The notes: generated by a model not told the origin, from the sequence alone. Positions 22,035-36,847 are shown, counted from the first letter of the stretch. The stretch is 64,000 nt of DNA from Hemibagrus wyckioides (GCF_019097595.1 NC_080716.1:30012401-30076400); one strand, 5' to 3'. Made by a program: numbers and translations.

Positions 22035-23010
22035 TCAATATTTTGTGTGGCCACCATTATTTTCCAGCACTGCCTTAACCCTCTTGGGCATGGAGTTCAC
22101 CAGAGCTTCACAGGTTGCCACTGGAGTCCTCTTCCACACCTCCATGATAACATCACAGAGCTGGTGGATGTTAGAGACCTTGTGCTCCCCCACCTTCCGT
22201 TTGAGGATGCCCCACAGATGCTCAATAGGGTTTAGGTCTGGAGACATACTTGGCCAGTCCATCACCTTTACCCTCAGCTTCTTTAGCAAGGCAGTGGTCA
22301 TCTTGGAGGTGTGTTTGGGGTCGTTATCATGTTGGACTACTGCCCTGCGGCCCAGTCTCTGAAGGGAGGGGATCATGCTCTGCTTCAGTATGTCACAGTA
22401 CATGTTGGCATTCATGATTCCCTCAATGAACTGTAGCTCCTCAGTGCCGGCAGCACTCATGCAGGCCCAGACCATGACACTCCCACCACCATGCTTGACT
22501 GTAGGCCAGACACACTTGTCTTTGTACTCCTCACCTGGTTGCTGCCACACACGCTTGACACCATCTGAACAAAATACTTTTATCTTGGTCTCATCGGACC
22601 ACAGGACATGGTTCCAGTAATCCATGTCCTTAGTCTACTTATCTTCAGCAAACTGTAGGCTTTCTTGTGCATCATCTTTAGTAGAGGCTTCCTTCTGGGA
22701 TGACAGCCATGCAGACCAATTTGATGCAGTGTGTGGCGTATGGTCTGAGCACTGACAGGCTGACCCCCCACCCCTTCAACCTCCGCAGCAATGCTGGCAG
22801 CACTCATACGTCTATTTCCCAAAGACAACCTCTGGATATGACACTGAACACATGCACTCAACTTCTTTGGTGGACCATGGCGAGGCCTGTTCTGAGTGGA
22901 ACCTGTCCTGTAAAACCGCTGTATGGTCTTGCCCACCATGCTGCAGCTCAGTTTCAGGGTCTTGGCAATCTTCTTATAGCCTAGGCCATCTTTATGTAGA
23001 GCAACAATTC
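22035..23010 (-). pseudogene. Broken transposase of the IR/DR Tc1 element
   Basis: Minus-strand pieces are: a 5' part (about 23010-22660) with HTH-like regions (KDGLGYKKIAKTLKLS, MSAASIAAEVEG), and a 3' part (22625-22035) with the DDE motifs LWSDETKI, VVQHDNDPKHTS and NPIEHLWGIL. An amber codon is seen at 22635-22637 where the unit B copy encodes Gln. The run near 22657 lacks about four bases present in unit B (GTAGGCTTT against GTAGGCGGGCTTT), causing a frameshift. The usual N-terminus before RIVALHKDG is also missing. The protein cannot be made intact. Confidence 0.88.
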
Positions 23011-23222
23011 TTCCAGTGACCAGTATGAGAGGGTGTGAGAGTGATAACACCAAATTTAACACACCTGCTCCCCATTCACACCTGAGACCTTGTAACACTA
23101 ACAAGTCACATGACACCGGGGAGGGTAAATGGCTAATTGGGCCCAATTTGGACATTTCCACTTAGGGGTGTAGTCACTTTAGTTGCCAACAGTTTAGACA
23201 TTAATGGCTGTGTGTTGAGTTA

Positions 23223-24470
23223 CACTATATTGCCAAAAGTATTCGCTCACCCATCCAAATAATCAGAATCAGGTGTTCCAATCACTTCCATGGCCACAGG
23301 TGTATAAAATCAAGCACCTAGGCATGCAGACTGTTTTTACAAACATTTGTGAAAGAATGGGTCGCTCTCAGGAGCTCAGTGAATTCCAGCGTGGAACTGT
23401 GATAGGATGCCACCTGTGCAACAAATCCAGTCGTGAAATTTCCTCGCTCCTAAATATTCCACAGTCAACTGTCAGCTGTATTATAAGAACGTGGAAGTGT
23501 TTGGGAACGACAGCAACTCAGCCATGAAGTGGTAGGCCACGTAAACTGACGGAGCGGGGTCAGCGGATGCTGAGGCGCATAGTGCGAAGAGGTCGCCAAC
23601 TTTCTGCAGAGTCAATTGCTACAGACCTCCAAACTTCATGTGGCCTTCAGATTAGCTCAAGAACAGTGCGCAGAGAGCTTCATGGAATGGGTTTCCATGG
23701 CCGAGCAGCTGCATCCAAGCCATACATCACCAAGTGCAATGCAAAGCGTCGGATGCAGTGGTGTAAAGCACGCCGCCACTGGACTCTAGAGCAGTGGAGA
23801 CGCGTTCTCTGGAGTGACGAATCGCGCTTCTCCATCTGGCAATCTGATGGACGAGTCTGGGTTTGGCGGTTGCCAGGAGAACGGTACTTGTCTGACTGCA
23901 TTGTGCCAAGTGTAAAGTTTGGTGGAGGGGGGATTATGGTGTGGGGTTGTTTTTCAGGAGCTGGGCTTGGCCCCTTAGTTCCAGTGAAAGGAACTCTGAA
24001 TGCTTCAGCATACCAAGACATTTTGGACAATTCCATGCTCCCAACTTTGTGGGAACAGTTTGGAGCTGGCCCCTTCCTCTTCCAACAAGACTGTGAACCA
24101 GTGACCAAAGCAAGGTCCATAAAGACATGGATGACAGAGTCTGGTGTGGATGAACTTGACTGGCCTGCACAGAGTCCTGACCTCAACCCCATAGAACACC
24201 TTTGGGATGAATTAGAGCAGAGACTGAGAGGCAGGCCTTCTCGTCCAACATCAGTGTGTGACCTCACAAATGCGCTTCTGGAAGAACGGTCAAAAATTCC
24301 CATAAACACACTCCTAAACCTTGTGGACAGCCTTCCCAGAAGAGTTGAAGCTGTTATAGCTGCAAAGGGTGGACCGACATCATATTGAACCCTATGGATT
24401 AGGAATGGGATGTCACTTAAGTTCATATGCGAGTCAAGGCAGGTGAGCGAATACTTTTGGCAATATAGTG
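23223..24470 (+). mobile_element. Tc1-like transposon, copy 2 (1248 bp), nested
   Basis: Flanked by TA at 23221-23222 and 24471-24472, with inverted termini CACTATATTGCC and GGCAATATAGTG. It has the same length as copy 1 and differs at few positions. It is inserted within the inner repeat region of the IR/DR Tc1 element. The unit B copy of the host element is truncated before this point, so presence or absence there cannot be scored. Confidence 0.95.
23357..24388 (+). pseudogene. Tc1 transposase with one nonsense codon, copy 2
   Basis: The start ATG is 23357 ([10 protein letters not shown]). The frame is stopped by TGA at 23525-23527 where copy 1 has CGA, a C-to-T change at CpG. Downstream the frame is open to TGA at 24386-24388, including the DDE motifs WSDESRF, FQQDCEP and NPIEHLW and the C-terminus GGPTSY. 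Copy 1 is intact here but stopped near its end, so the two copies were disabled independently. Confidence 0.9.
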
Positions 24471-24629
24471 TATATTGAGGGGACAGTAAATTTACACTGT
24501 TATACAGGCTGTACACTCACTACTTTACATTGGAGCAGAGTGTCATTTCTTCAGTGTTGTCACATGAAAAGATATAATAAAATATTTACAAAAATGTGAG
24601 GGGTGTAGTCACTTTTGTGAGATACTGTA

Positions 24630-25030
24630 TTTGCAAAAATTGTAGAGGGAGTGTAATGATGTACAGTTCAGCAAGTGTGTGTGTGTGTGAAAACTGAAAA
24701 TTAACTCGCACTACAGTCGATAACAATTAATAAATAAACACCAATCCCTCTCTCTCTCACTGCTGCATGATTAAGGAGATCTGAAGCATGTTGTTTGATC
24801 GTCTCCTCGGCTGTGTCTTTGCTCCATTTCATTACTGCAGCTGCAAGAGAGGAAAAAGAAACAATTATATATAGACCATTTCATAAATGTAAACAATAAC
24901 AAACACAATAATGGCACATTCACCTATTTCAAACGTAATTATTTTCTGTGTTCAGAAATGTCTCTGAAGGTGAGGTGAAGTTTGTTGCCATGTTGCTGTG
25001 AACTCTATGGGGCTATTAGCGATCTGCAGA
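24630..25030 (+). other. Intergenic DNA, unrecognised
   Basis: A short GT tract is near 24675-24690. The remainder shows no coding or repeat signature. It is missing from unit B, which has a deletion here. Confidence 0.45.
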
Positions 25031-25034
25031 ATGC

Positions 25035-25720
<686 letters not shown>

Positions 25721-25739
25721 ACACACACACACACACACA

Positions 25740-26590
25740 ACTGTGTAACAAGTGGTTCTCCTGTTACTGGTTTATTTGAAGACTTTTCCTCAAATCCGCC
25801 GTGAAAACTAAACACAGTAACAACAAAACACAACAAACACATTATCTTGACACACAATGAAAGCGTGAGGAACAGAAGCAATGGCAGTTTACAGACAGAA
25901 AATACAGACAAATAAACAAATACCTCGTTGGCTGCATGCTGTGAGAAAGGGAAATAGTCTTTAAATATTCTTTATGATAATTTAAGTTCTTTTTATGACT
26001 AGAATAAACTTTTATCAGAGCATCCATAATGTCCGTGCTTACCGCTAACTTTCTTCACTAAAAACCCTCCCGCTAAATCAGCATCTGCACGAGACCGGGA
26101 ACCGAGGCTTCAAAATAAAAGTCCCGCAACATACAACAAAAAAAACAATCTATAAAGGTACAAATAACAAACACAACTTAACTTCAATTACAAAATTGAT
26201 TTTTATAAAAATGTAAACAAAATACATAAACTGAATAAACAATATTAAAGACAGCAGATGCACATCTATCCAACAGCTAGCTTTGTCCCATCATGGTAAC
26301 TAGCTACCGTTAGCTAAACGCTGGTTTCAGTCAGAGTTAGCGTTAGGAGCTAACCGGGCATTACTTTAGAAAACTGCCATAGCAGAAGAAAATATTCCCA
26401 ACTGTAACGGTGCCGTTAGCTCGTTTCTGCTTGATTTAACATGACCGTCATGTAGGACGGCTAACGTGCTAGCTAGCTAACGTGCTAGCTAGCTAACCTG
26501 GCACCAACATTTCTAGCTAGCTAACATTAGCCCTAATGCTAGCTCGACGTGTTAGTTGCCTAGCGCTTAGTTATTTAGACAAAGCTTGTT
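25740..26590 (-). other. Duplicated segment with antisense splice-donor-like sites and CTAG palindromes
   Basis: This matches 59390-60160 in unit B. On the minus strand, GCTAACGTG... reads into a donor-like GCG|GTAAGC near 26041-26055. Many GCTAGCTAGC and GTTAGCT motifs occur at 26270-26580, forming palindromes. Small frames (25654-26027, minus) have no family pattern. Whether it is a captured non-coding first exon is unclear. Confidence 0.4.
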
Positions 26591-27300
26591 CAGTCTCTTC
26601 TGCTAACGTTACAGTTGTGAGGATTTTCTTCTGCTGTGGCAGTTTTCAAAAGTAATGCCGGTGTTGTGTCCAACTCTGTTTGGGGATCTGTTTCCCCCTA
26701 GCCCCGCCCCCGGACATACTTTCTTCCAGAAGTCTACAATATAAAGCTAACACTAAGTACATTTATAATCGGAACTTAGTTGATCTTACCTTAAGTGTCT
26801 TCAACTATCTGGATGAGTTGTGACTTTTGTCTTGCTGTAACACGGTCCTGACAAGAGCAGAACATCACATGGACTACAAGCAGGAGACTCGAGCATGGAG
26901 GCTGTCTGATCTGAACTGCGCATGCGCGAGCATTTTTGGTCAGCTAGGTACAGCAACCCCTCTTGGACAAACTCGTTGACCTGCAGAAAAACGTTTTTTC
27001 CCTAGTTATGAGCACATTTGCTTAAGCGAAACAGCGATTTTTAGTTCAGTTTATGAAAGTTTCAAAAATAATTGCCAAAGCATCAAATTTGTCCAAAAAG
27101 ATTAGAGAATTTGAACATTCATTGAACGTTCAGATATCAAATTCCTGCACCTGTCTTACACATCCCCAGACATCCAAAACTCCTATCCAGATGTTTGAAT
27201 ATTGAACTGCATATCTACATAGAAGTCATAGTGGGTCATAATGGGTCATAGTCAGACATTGTGGTCGCACACTCTCTCTCTCTGTGTCTCTACTAGATCA
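26591..27300 (-). promoter_or_regulatory. GC-richer promoter-like segment with NRF1 palindrome
   Basis: TGCGCATGCGC at 26917-26927 is a full NRF1 palindrome, and a CCCCGCCCCC run (GC-box-like) is at about 26701-26710. On the minus strand a donor-like AAG|GTAAGA occurs near 26785-26795. This would suit a TATA-less promoter firing leftward. No protein is readable. Unit B lacks the segment. Confidence 0.35.
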
Positions 27301-27301
27301 C

Positions 27302-27309
27302 AGGAAGTG
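27302..27309 (+). promoter_or_regulatory. ETS/PU.1-type site upstream of S1
   Basis: AGGAAGTG, 66 bases before the S1 start codon, matches the PU.1/ETS core common in promoters of leukocyte receptors. Decayed S1 segments keep it at 29739-29746 and as AGGAAGCG at 36534-36541. It is not present at the same place before the S1 exon at 54272. Confidence 0.45.
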
Positions 27310-27374
27310 GTAAAGTGGTAAGGCTTTAACACACACCTCTGCTCTGTCAGTCAGTCAGTCATTATAGGGACAGG

Positions 27375-27405
27375 ATGGAGCTCAGTCCACTCTCTGTGAT
27401 GCTCT
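27375..27405 (+). CDS. Signal-peptide exon S1, gene B
   Basis: ATG at 27375 starts MELSPLSVML and the exon ends with one base of the next codon before GTGAGT at 27406. It joins in frame to S2 at 37171 to give a hydrophobic core (SVMLLLISLIPVAQA) suited to signal peptidase. The identical exon occurs at 54272-54302. No TATA box is evident; the PU.1-like site at 27302 is just upstream. Confidence 0.8.
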
Positions 27406-30530
<3,125 letters not shown>

Positions 30531-31004
30531 TTGCAATGAAGATTATTTAAAGTTTCACTTTCTTGACCTTCTGATTAATGTTACACGAAAAAAAAAGTTT
30601 TTTTTGACCAAGTGGAAACTGATATCTATAATGTGTATGACATTTTCTTAAAATTTTATTTGATAAACTTTGCTTAGTCTCCAGAAAAATAAATAAATTA
30701 ATTAATTAAAACAAATAGAGGGAAAAAAAGGCTGTCAGAAGCAGTGGACCAATGGACACATTTATCCTGCCTCTAATCTGAATAAAACTCTACTTGATTT
30801 CTGGATATTTGGAATCGCAAACTTGGAGAGAAGAGCTCAGAAATCGGAAGCCTGAATAACGAGAAAATTACGAGCAAAAATAGCAGAATGAACAAGTGAG
30901 TAAAGGAAATTAAAGTAAAGTAAAGAAAGTAAGCAAGGAAAATAAAATTTACTATTTTGTGTTCTTTCCTTTGTTTAGTTTATTATATTTGTCAGGAACA
31001 GGTG
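30531..31004 (+). other. Intergenic/intron DNA shared with unit B
   Basis: This matches about 61980-62480 of unit B. AT-rich with short AAGTAAAG repeats near 30900-30940. No gene. Confidence 0.55.
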
Positions 31005-31325
31005 GACAGTGAATCTCAGAAGCCTGCTTCTTCGTGTGTATTTTGTGTCATGCCTTTCCTATTGTTCTCCTTCCTGTTGTATCACCTGTTCCCCATTTAA
31101 CTTAATGTCTAGCCCTATAAATAGGGACCCTTGCGTTCTTGTCCTTGTCTGTAATTGTTCATCTGCTCTGTGGCTTTGTCCTGCATCTGGTTATGGCATG
31201 TTCTTGTTTTTGATGTCAGTAATGTCATGTGTAGTGTTAGGTTAGTCTGCCCCATGTCTTGTGTTTTTGTTAATAAAGCAGTACTTCATTAAATCCCGCA
31301 CCTGGGTCTTTCTCCATGGCATGTC
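31005..31325 (+). mobile_element. Solo-LTR-like insertion
   Basis: The segment has a TATA box (CTATAAATAGGGA at about 31115) and an AATAAA at about 31272, followed by AAATCCCGCACCTGGGTC. This layout and ending resemble fish Ty3/Gypsy LTRs. Unit B has no equivalent between 62480 and 62500. Exact ends and target-site duplication were not resolved. Confidence 0.4.
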
Positions 31326-31339
31326 AGTGCATGCCACCA

Positions 31340-32330
31340 CCATGGAGGTCTGGGTTCACGCCCTGCACAGAAGAGTAGGTTCCATATCTTTTGTAGCAAT
31401 AGCATCTCTGTGCAAAAAACAATGTGTAATGGCTTTTATCTGCTGGACCACTCTGGAGTGCTTGCCCATCATCACTGCAACTCTGTCTGTACAGACGGCA
31501 ATGCAGTTAGCCCAGTTTATTTCATTCAGTGTCATCAAACAATCCATCAATCCGAAAATATCCTTTGCCATTGCAGTAGTGCGTAGCTCCTTACAAAACA
31601 AAAAGTCCTCATGTACTTCCTTTTCTATTCATAGCGAGCATATGCAAGCAGCTGTGACATTTTTCACACGTCCGTTGACTCATCTATCTGTATAGTGAAG
31701 TCATTGCTGTAAAGCCGTGCTGCACACTGTTCTTTGATGTCTTTGGACATGCAGGAGATGTGTTTTTATTTCAGTCTGTGCGCTAGCCAGTTGTTTTGCT
31801 TTTTGTTTAAATAATGACCTGTTTTTGTCTTTGTATTGCACGTGATTTACATGCAAATGTCTGATCAATTTAGATGGTCTCATACACTCATTTGATAACA
31901 CTTTAGAGCAGACAACGCATTGTGGCTGAGGTAAATCCTTGCTTTTCAAAAAACAGCACAAACCCATAGTTAAGGTAACTGTTGTCGTATTGATGTCACT
32001 TTTTATCTGAGTAGGAGTCTGTTTATGGACTGACAGTTGAACTATAAATTTGTTCATTATGTTTGCTGTGGTGAAATGCCTGACTGAGCGCTCTGTGCAT
32101 GTTAACTACATTTTCAGGTTTCAGTCAGAAAATTAAATTAATTATTAATTTCTTATTTTTAAAAAATAGTTTTAGCGTGTTATTTTTTTAATTTAATGTA
32201 TTAATAATAAAATTAATTACATGTAGGAATATATTTAAATTAATTAGTATTTTTTTCATGGCCCACCTGGAAGATCACTGAGGCCCTCTAGTGGGCCATG
32301 GCTCCCCAGTTGAGAACCCCTGGTTCAATT
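31340..32330 (-). mobile_element. hAT (ZBED/Charlie-like) transposon relic, unit A
   Basis: On the minus strand the 31701-32057 frame reads a BED-type zinc finger (PQCVVCSKVLSNE with PSKLIRHLHVNH). The 31356-31601 frame reads transposase pieces (CTDRVAVMMGKHSRVV, TAMAKDIFGLMDCL). The longer sister is at 62510-64000. Part of the central region is missing here compared with unit B (63225-63480). The end near 32290-32320 (GTTGAGAACCCCTGG) resembles hAT termini. Not functional. Confidence 0.75.
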
Positions 32331-32690
32331 GGGACATTAGAATTGATTATCTTATATACAATTTGAGAGTTAATTCAGGTGGACAGGACTGTACCAACAG
32401 AGGATAGAAATAGGCCACTTCTAAATGAGACAATGGACCAGAATTTCTTACTCTAAAACAAGTGTACAGACCTTTAATAAAATTAAACATTTTGCCTGGG
32501 CAATGAACAATAAAAACCAAAAAAAAACGTAAAGAAATAAATCCCTGCCTCTTTTAAATTCTATGAAGCAGAGCATCAACTTCATCAAAATAAAACAGAT
32601 GTGTACAGATTGTTCTCAGTGTATTGGAGCAGACTAAAATGTGATGAGAGGAATATAAACAGTTCTGTTTAAAACTACTACAATGTATTT
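32331..32690 (+). other. Unrecognised intron DNA
   Basis: AT-rich, with no coding or repeat pattern that I can name. Confidence 0.45.
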
Positions 32691-32930
32691 AAGCAGTGTT
32701 GTATAAAGTACCCAAAAGCCATACTTGAGTAAAAGTACAGGTATTTTGTTAGAAAATGACTCAAGTAAAAGTTAAAGTCAACCATTATAATTCTACTTGA
32801 GTAAAAGTCTTAAAGTATCTTAAATAAACTGTACGTAACCATCAAAAGTAGTATTTTCATGAATGTATTTAAGTATGGAAAGTAAAAGTAGAAGTAAATG
32901 AATAAAAAAGCAAGAGTCTAATAATTTGGA
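32691..32930. repeat. Fish hAT-type MITE fragment
   Basis: The repeated wording ACTTGAGTAAAAGTA, TACTTGAGTAAAAGTC, AAGTAAAAGTAGAAGT is typical of a very common non-autonomous DNA transposon of teleosts. Ends not defined. Confidence 0.55.
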
Positions 32931-33166
32931 GAATTATTAATTTTATTCTGTATTGCTTTCTTTCTTAAACTTCTCAATAGGTGCACCACCAAAAAAAAAA
33001 TAAGACTTGCATGAAAGAAAGAAGAGGCCTTTAGAACTGTATTATAATGAAGTTTACAGTATCAGTGTTTCCATACATGTGCACTTGTAACTAAGGCCAT
33101 GTTTTTATTATTACTAAGGCATATTATTATTTCATGTAAAAAATAAGTCTCTAAATTGTCCATAGT
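32931..33166 (+). other. Unrecognised intron DNA
   Basis: AT-rich. No supported feature. Confidence 0.4.
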
Positions 33167-33312
33167 GTGTGATTACATGAGTGAATGAGTGTGTGTGTGC
33201 CCTGCGATGGGTTGGCACTCCAGCCAGGGTGTATCCTGCCTTGATGCCCGGTGATGCCTGAGATACCACAGGCTCCCCATGACCTGAGGATAGATCGGAT
33301 AAGCGATTAAAT
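33167..33312. repeat. Fish interspersed repeat (SINE-like)
   Basis: GTGTGCCCTGCGATGGGTTG, CAGCCAGGGTGTATCCTGCC and GGATAAGCG are recognisable parts of a widespread fish SINE/MITE body. The 5' head is not identified. Confidence 0.5.
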
Positions 33313-33955
33313 TTAACTTTAAATTTAAGTTAAATTTAACTCCACTGACATCACTGAAATCTTTTAAAGCCACACTGAAAATCACCATTTAAAGTCAGAG
33401 ACACAGCAGAGTCAGAGTCATTACTCCATCTTCAGGAAACACTTTATGCTATTTAGGGTTAATGAATCTGGAGCCTTTCCTGGGGACACCCAGAAGCACA
33501 TCCAGGACATTAACATGTGAAGCATCTCAGTGCCATAAGTTCATGTTAATACACACCAACACCAATCTATTGTCTAATTTCATTTACTTATTTGGGTGAA
33601 ATCTATCAAAGAAGTTTGCAGAAATAAAGACTTCTCATTAGCCTTGACACACACAGGGCAATGACAGTTTAATAGGCCAGAGGAAAGACTCAGGTTAGCA
33701 GTTGCTTCTTTTTTTAACTCAGTGTTGTGTGTTCAGTGGTGATAAAGGGGACAAGGTGTGAAGATGGTTGTGTTAAAGCAATAACTGACTTTACAAGATG
33801 AAAATATTTGCATGTTGCATGCATTTAAGTTGTTGATGTGATGCTGATATCTGAGCCTACCACCTGCACCATGCAGTAAAAATTAAGATGCATTAGACCC
33901 GATGTCCAGTTTTCAGATTGTCAGTTTGGGTGAGGCTGTGTCCAGTTCAAGAGTA
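33313..33955 (+). repeat. Decayed promoter/S1 segment, copy 4
   Basis: It carries the recurring pieces GAATCTGGAGCCTTTCCTGG (33465), GCAGAAATAAAGACTTCTC (33618) and the pair GTGTGAAGATGG/TGTTAAAGC (33758). No start codon or S1 exon survives. Confidence 0.5.
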
Positions 33956-34990
33956 TCTGTTTGAGATATGCTGCATTCAGGAGGCTGGGTGAAGTGCAAA
34001 GAGTGTTCTTTTATTCAGGGTACTGGGTAAAGGGCAGTGGAGGGATAGTTGGTGTATGGAGGAGCAGAGGTACTAGCATGCGTTAGTGAAGCTGGAGGTT
34101 TCAGAAGGACAAAACTGAACTTAACTTACTGCCCTGAACATGCCCCATGATACTCTACCTAAAGCTCCATGAGGATGAGGAGCTCTTGCTGTCACCTGAC
34201 TGGCTGCCTGTTTGGCTCTCTTCTGCCGCCCAGCCCTGAAGCCTCACTAACTCCTGCTTTCCTCAGTGAGGTTGTTGAAATTGCTCCGTTCACTCAGCAC
34301 CCATGGGGTAGTTGAGAGAGAGCGTTTTTCTGCTGCTTGTGGGCAGCAGTGTGGGCACCACCATCACAATATAGTAAGGTTTTAATAAAACCATGTGAAC
34401 ATTAACTAGAAATTCAGAGAAAATGTCATATAACCTACATTTCCATTTTTGTTACTATTATGGTCTGTTATGGTATGTTGTGGTGCAAATTCAGCTGTGA
34501 AGAAACAGAGGAGGTGTGAAGATGGACGTGTGAAAGCAATCAATAACTTTTAACTTTTTAGCTGTTGATAATATAGGTAAATTTAATACCACTGACATAG
34601 ACATTGAGGATAAAATACACTATATGAATTATTATTCACCCATTCAGTTTACTGGTTACTCGAGGACCATGTGTAGGATCATGTGTAAATTCAGTGGAGG
34701 CTTGAGGTGTCTCTCAGACAGCAAAAAGGATGTAGGGAAGGAGGAGGTCCCAGTTCCTCCCTTCTTGTCTACGACCCACTTGAGCAACTGTTTTAGTGTC
34801 TGGTTGAAGTGCTCCACCAAGCTGTCCATCTGGCGGTTGTAGACACATGTGGTCAGATTTTTATCCACCATTAGTCTAGAGACAAAAGGCATACCTTGGT
34901 CTGTGAGGATGTCCTTGGGGATGCATACTCGACTAAAGAGCATGAAGAGTTCCTTGGCAATGTTGCGGGAGTTGGCTTTCTGATGTAAGA
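33956..34990 (-). mobile_element. Ty3/Gypsy-like LTR retrotransposon remnant
   Basis: The 34656-34943 frame on the minus strand reads part of an integrase core: ILTDQGMPFVSRLM with the second catalytic Asp context and MDSLVEHFNQTLK with the catalytic Glu context. Between them the usual spacing is shortened. The 34000-34400 part is GC-richer and may be more of the same element, but no frame is clear. No LTRs were delimited. Confidence 0.65.
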
Positions 34991-35015
34991 CCGCATTTCA
35001 TGTCTAAAATGCATT

Positions 35016-35335
35016 TTAAATGAAACAAGTTAATAGTCTGAGGTAGCTTCCAATATTTTCTATATTTTTTCTGAAAGTTAGAATGAGATCAAGAGTGTGA
35101 CCTTCATTATGAGTGGGTCCAATTACATTCTGATTAACATCTACTGAATCTAATATGGACACAACTGCTGTTCTCAGAGGGTCTTCTAATTTATCAAAAT
35201 AAATATTATACTTTCCCACAATTAATTCTTTGTCTAAAGAAACAATTAGGTTTGAAATGAAATCTGAAAATTCAGGGAGGAATTCAGAATATGGCCCTGG
35301 AGGTCTGTAAATAACAATTAGTGGAATCAACTCAT
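35016..35335 (-). mobile_element. LINE endonuclease fragment
   Basis: The minus-strand frame reads VIYRPPGPYSEFLPEF, KELIVGKYNIYFD (GDFN-like position changed) and GPTHNEGHTLDLILT. This is an APE endonuclease piece of a CR1/L2-like LINE; key residues are altered and the reverse transcriptase is absent. Confidence 0.7.
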
Positions 35336-36747
35336 AGACTGAGTAGACTTAATGTCCAGATAAGGTATAATTTATTAGAATGAATTTATATTTGGGGAAT
35401 GCTGGAGCAGCAGGTTGTGTTATGTTTAGAAAAAATGTAACAAGAATATATCAGGGTGCTCACATTTTCTTAGGACCACTAGTGATATTCCTCACATGAA
35501 AAGAACCTAAAAACATAGGAGCTGTGCTGCGATCGACTCACAGAATCATTAATCCATCTTCAGGAAATATTTCATGCTGGTTATGGTTGCAGTGAATCTG
35601 AAGCTTATCCTAGAGACACCCTGAAGATCATACAGGACATCAACATTCAGGAATAGAGTGCGAAATTTCAAACAGAGAAAATCCTGTATAAAAGTTCCAC
35701 GTTTTGTGCATTCTGAGATGTGTTTCAGCCTAAAGCAGGCTGTTTGAGATATGCTGCATTTTACTATGGGTTGTAACATACAGCATATTTATGCTTTTAC
35801 GCTGTATGTCCACAGTCCACAGAAACCCCCAATCCAGTAGTTCACAGACCTCTTATTATGACTGAATTCCTGTATGTGTAGTACAATAAAGCACACTCAA
35901 TGAAACAGAATTTTAGCAAAATCATGCAACACTGATGAAATAAGTTGTAATTTCCAAACCAATAACCCCTCTTCCAAAACTGGATTAGTCCACTGTCCAT
36001 GATTTGTGTGATGAACCTAGTTGAATTGGCAAAAATATCTAAACAAAATCATAAATTATATGATAACAGAAGAAAAGAAGAGATAAATCAGGAGAAGTGA
36101 AGTGCAGCAGAGGAGATTAATTCATAACTACATTCGTGAAATATTTAGCCCCATGTTCATTGCACAGGCCGTGCTTACTTATACCATATGTCAATTTTCT
36201 GCATATCTCCTCTCCATATCCACAAAGTTCCTTTCCAGACATTTTAATATTGAACTGCATATCTATGAGCATAGTCAAACGTCCAGATACTGAACCATGA
36301 TATACAAGTTGTCTCATGTTTTCTGGGATGGAGGCTGGATCCTCTGCAAATGTCTAGATGCCAGACACCACAGCATACCTCCAGAGGCCTTGTGGAGTTC
36401 ATGCCTCGACAGCTATTTTGGTGGCACAAGGGGGACATACACAGTATTAGACAGGTTATTTAATGTTATGGCTGATTAGAGTACATGTATCTATCCCCTC
36501 TCTCTCTCTCTCTCTCTCTCTCTATGAGCAAACAGGAAGCGGTAAGGCTTTTACCCTAACCACTGCTCTGTTAATCAGTCAGTCATTAACACAGAAAATT
36601 CATTCTAATATGCACTAATACCAAACTAATGCAGAGCACTAATCTTTATTTAGTATCACCAAGTAACTGTCACAAAAATTTTGAAGATTGCCACACATGG
36701 CAATTACAGCAGAATGCTCCTATTTTGCTTGGGCATGTAGTTGTCTT
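35336..36747 (+). repeat. Decayed promoter/S1 segments, copy 5 and flank
   Basis: Recurring pieces include GAATCTGAAGCTTATCC (35593), TTTTGTGCATTCTGAGATG (35700; sister at 55738), AACCCCCAATCCAGTAG (35824; sister at 55845) and the 5' flank AACAGGAAGCGGTAAGGC with CTGCTCTGTTAATCAG (36531-36580). A (CT)n tract lies at about 36499-36523. Small frames have no family pattern. Confidence 0.55.
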
Positions 36748-36753
36748 TTGTGT

Positions 36754-36847
36754 ATAAGATAAGATAAGATAAGATAAGATAAGATAAGATAAGATAAGAT
36801 AAGATAAGATAAGATAAGATAAGATAAGATAAGATAAGATAAGATAA
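36754..36847. repeat. (GATAA)n array, 18 copies
   Basis: Eighteen GATAA units start every 5 bases from 36758 to 36843. Each internal unit reads AGATAAG, the GATA-factor consensus (WGATAR). It lies about 320 bases upstream of exon S2 in the first intron of gene B. Confidence 0.95.

Larger units (their letters stand above)
21790..24627 (-). mobile_element. Tc1-like transposon with long inverted repeats, interrupted
   Basis: The element is bounded by TA at 21788-21789 and 24628-24629. Termini start CAGTATCTCACAAAAG and end CTTTTGTGAGATACTG. The inverted repeats are about 200 bases with inner repeats (GTGACTACACCCCTAAG near 21990 and its inverse near 23160), the IR/DR arrangement of Sleeping Beauty-type Tc1 elements. 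A second Tc1 (23223-24470) is inserted near its distal end. Without it the element is about 1.6 kb. The transposase is broken. A truncated copy sits at the equivalent place in unit B (58469), so this insertion predates the duplication. Confidence 0.92.

Noticed and set aside
26270..26580. GCTAGC palindrome cluster as a replication origin or att site
   Set aside because: No partner elements; such CTAG-rich stretches are common in fish repeats and no function can be supported.
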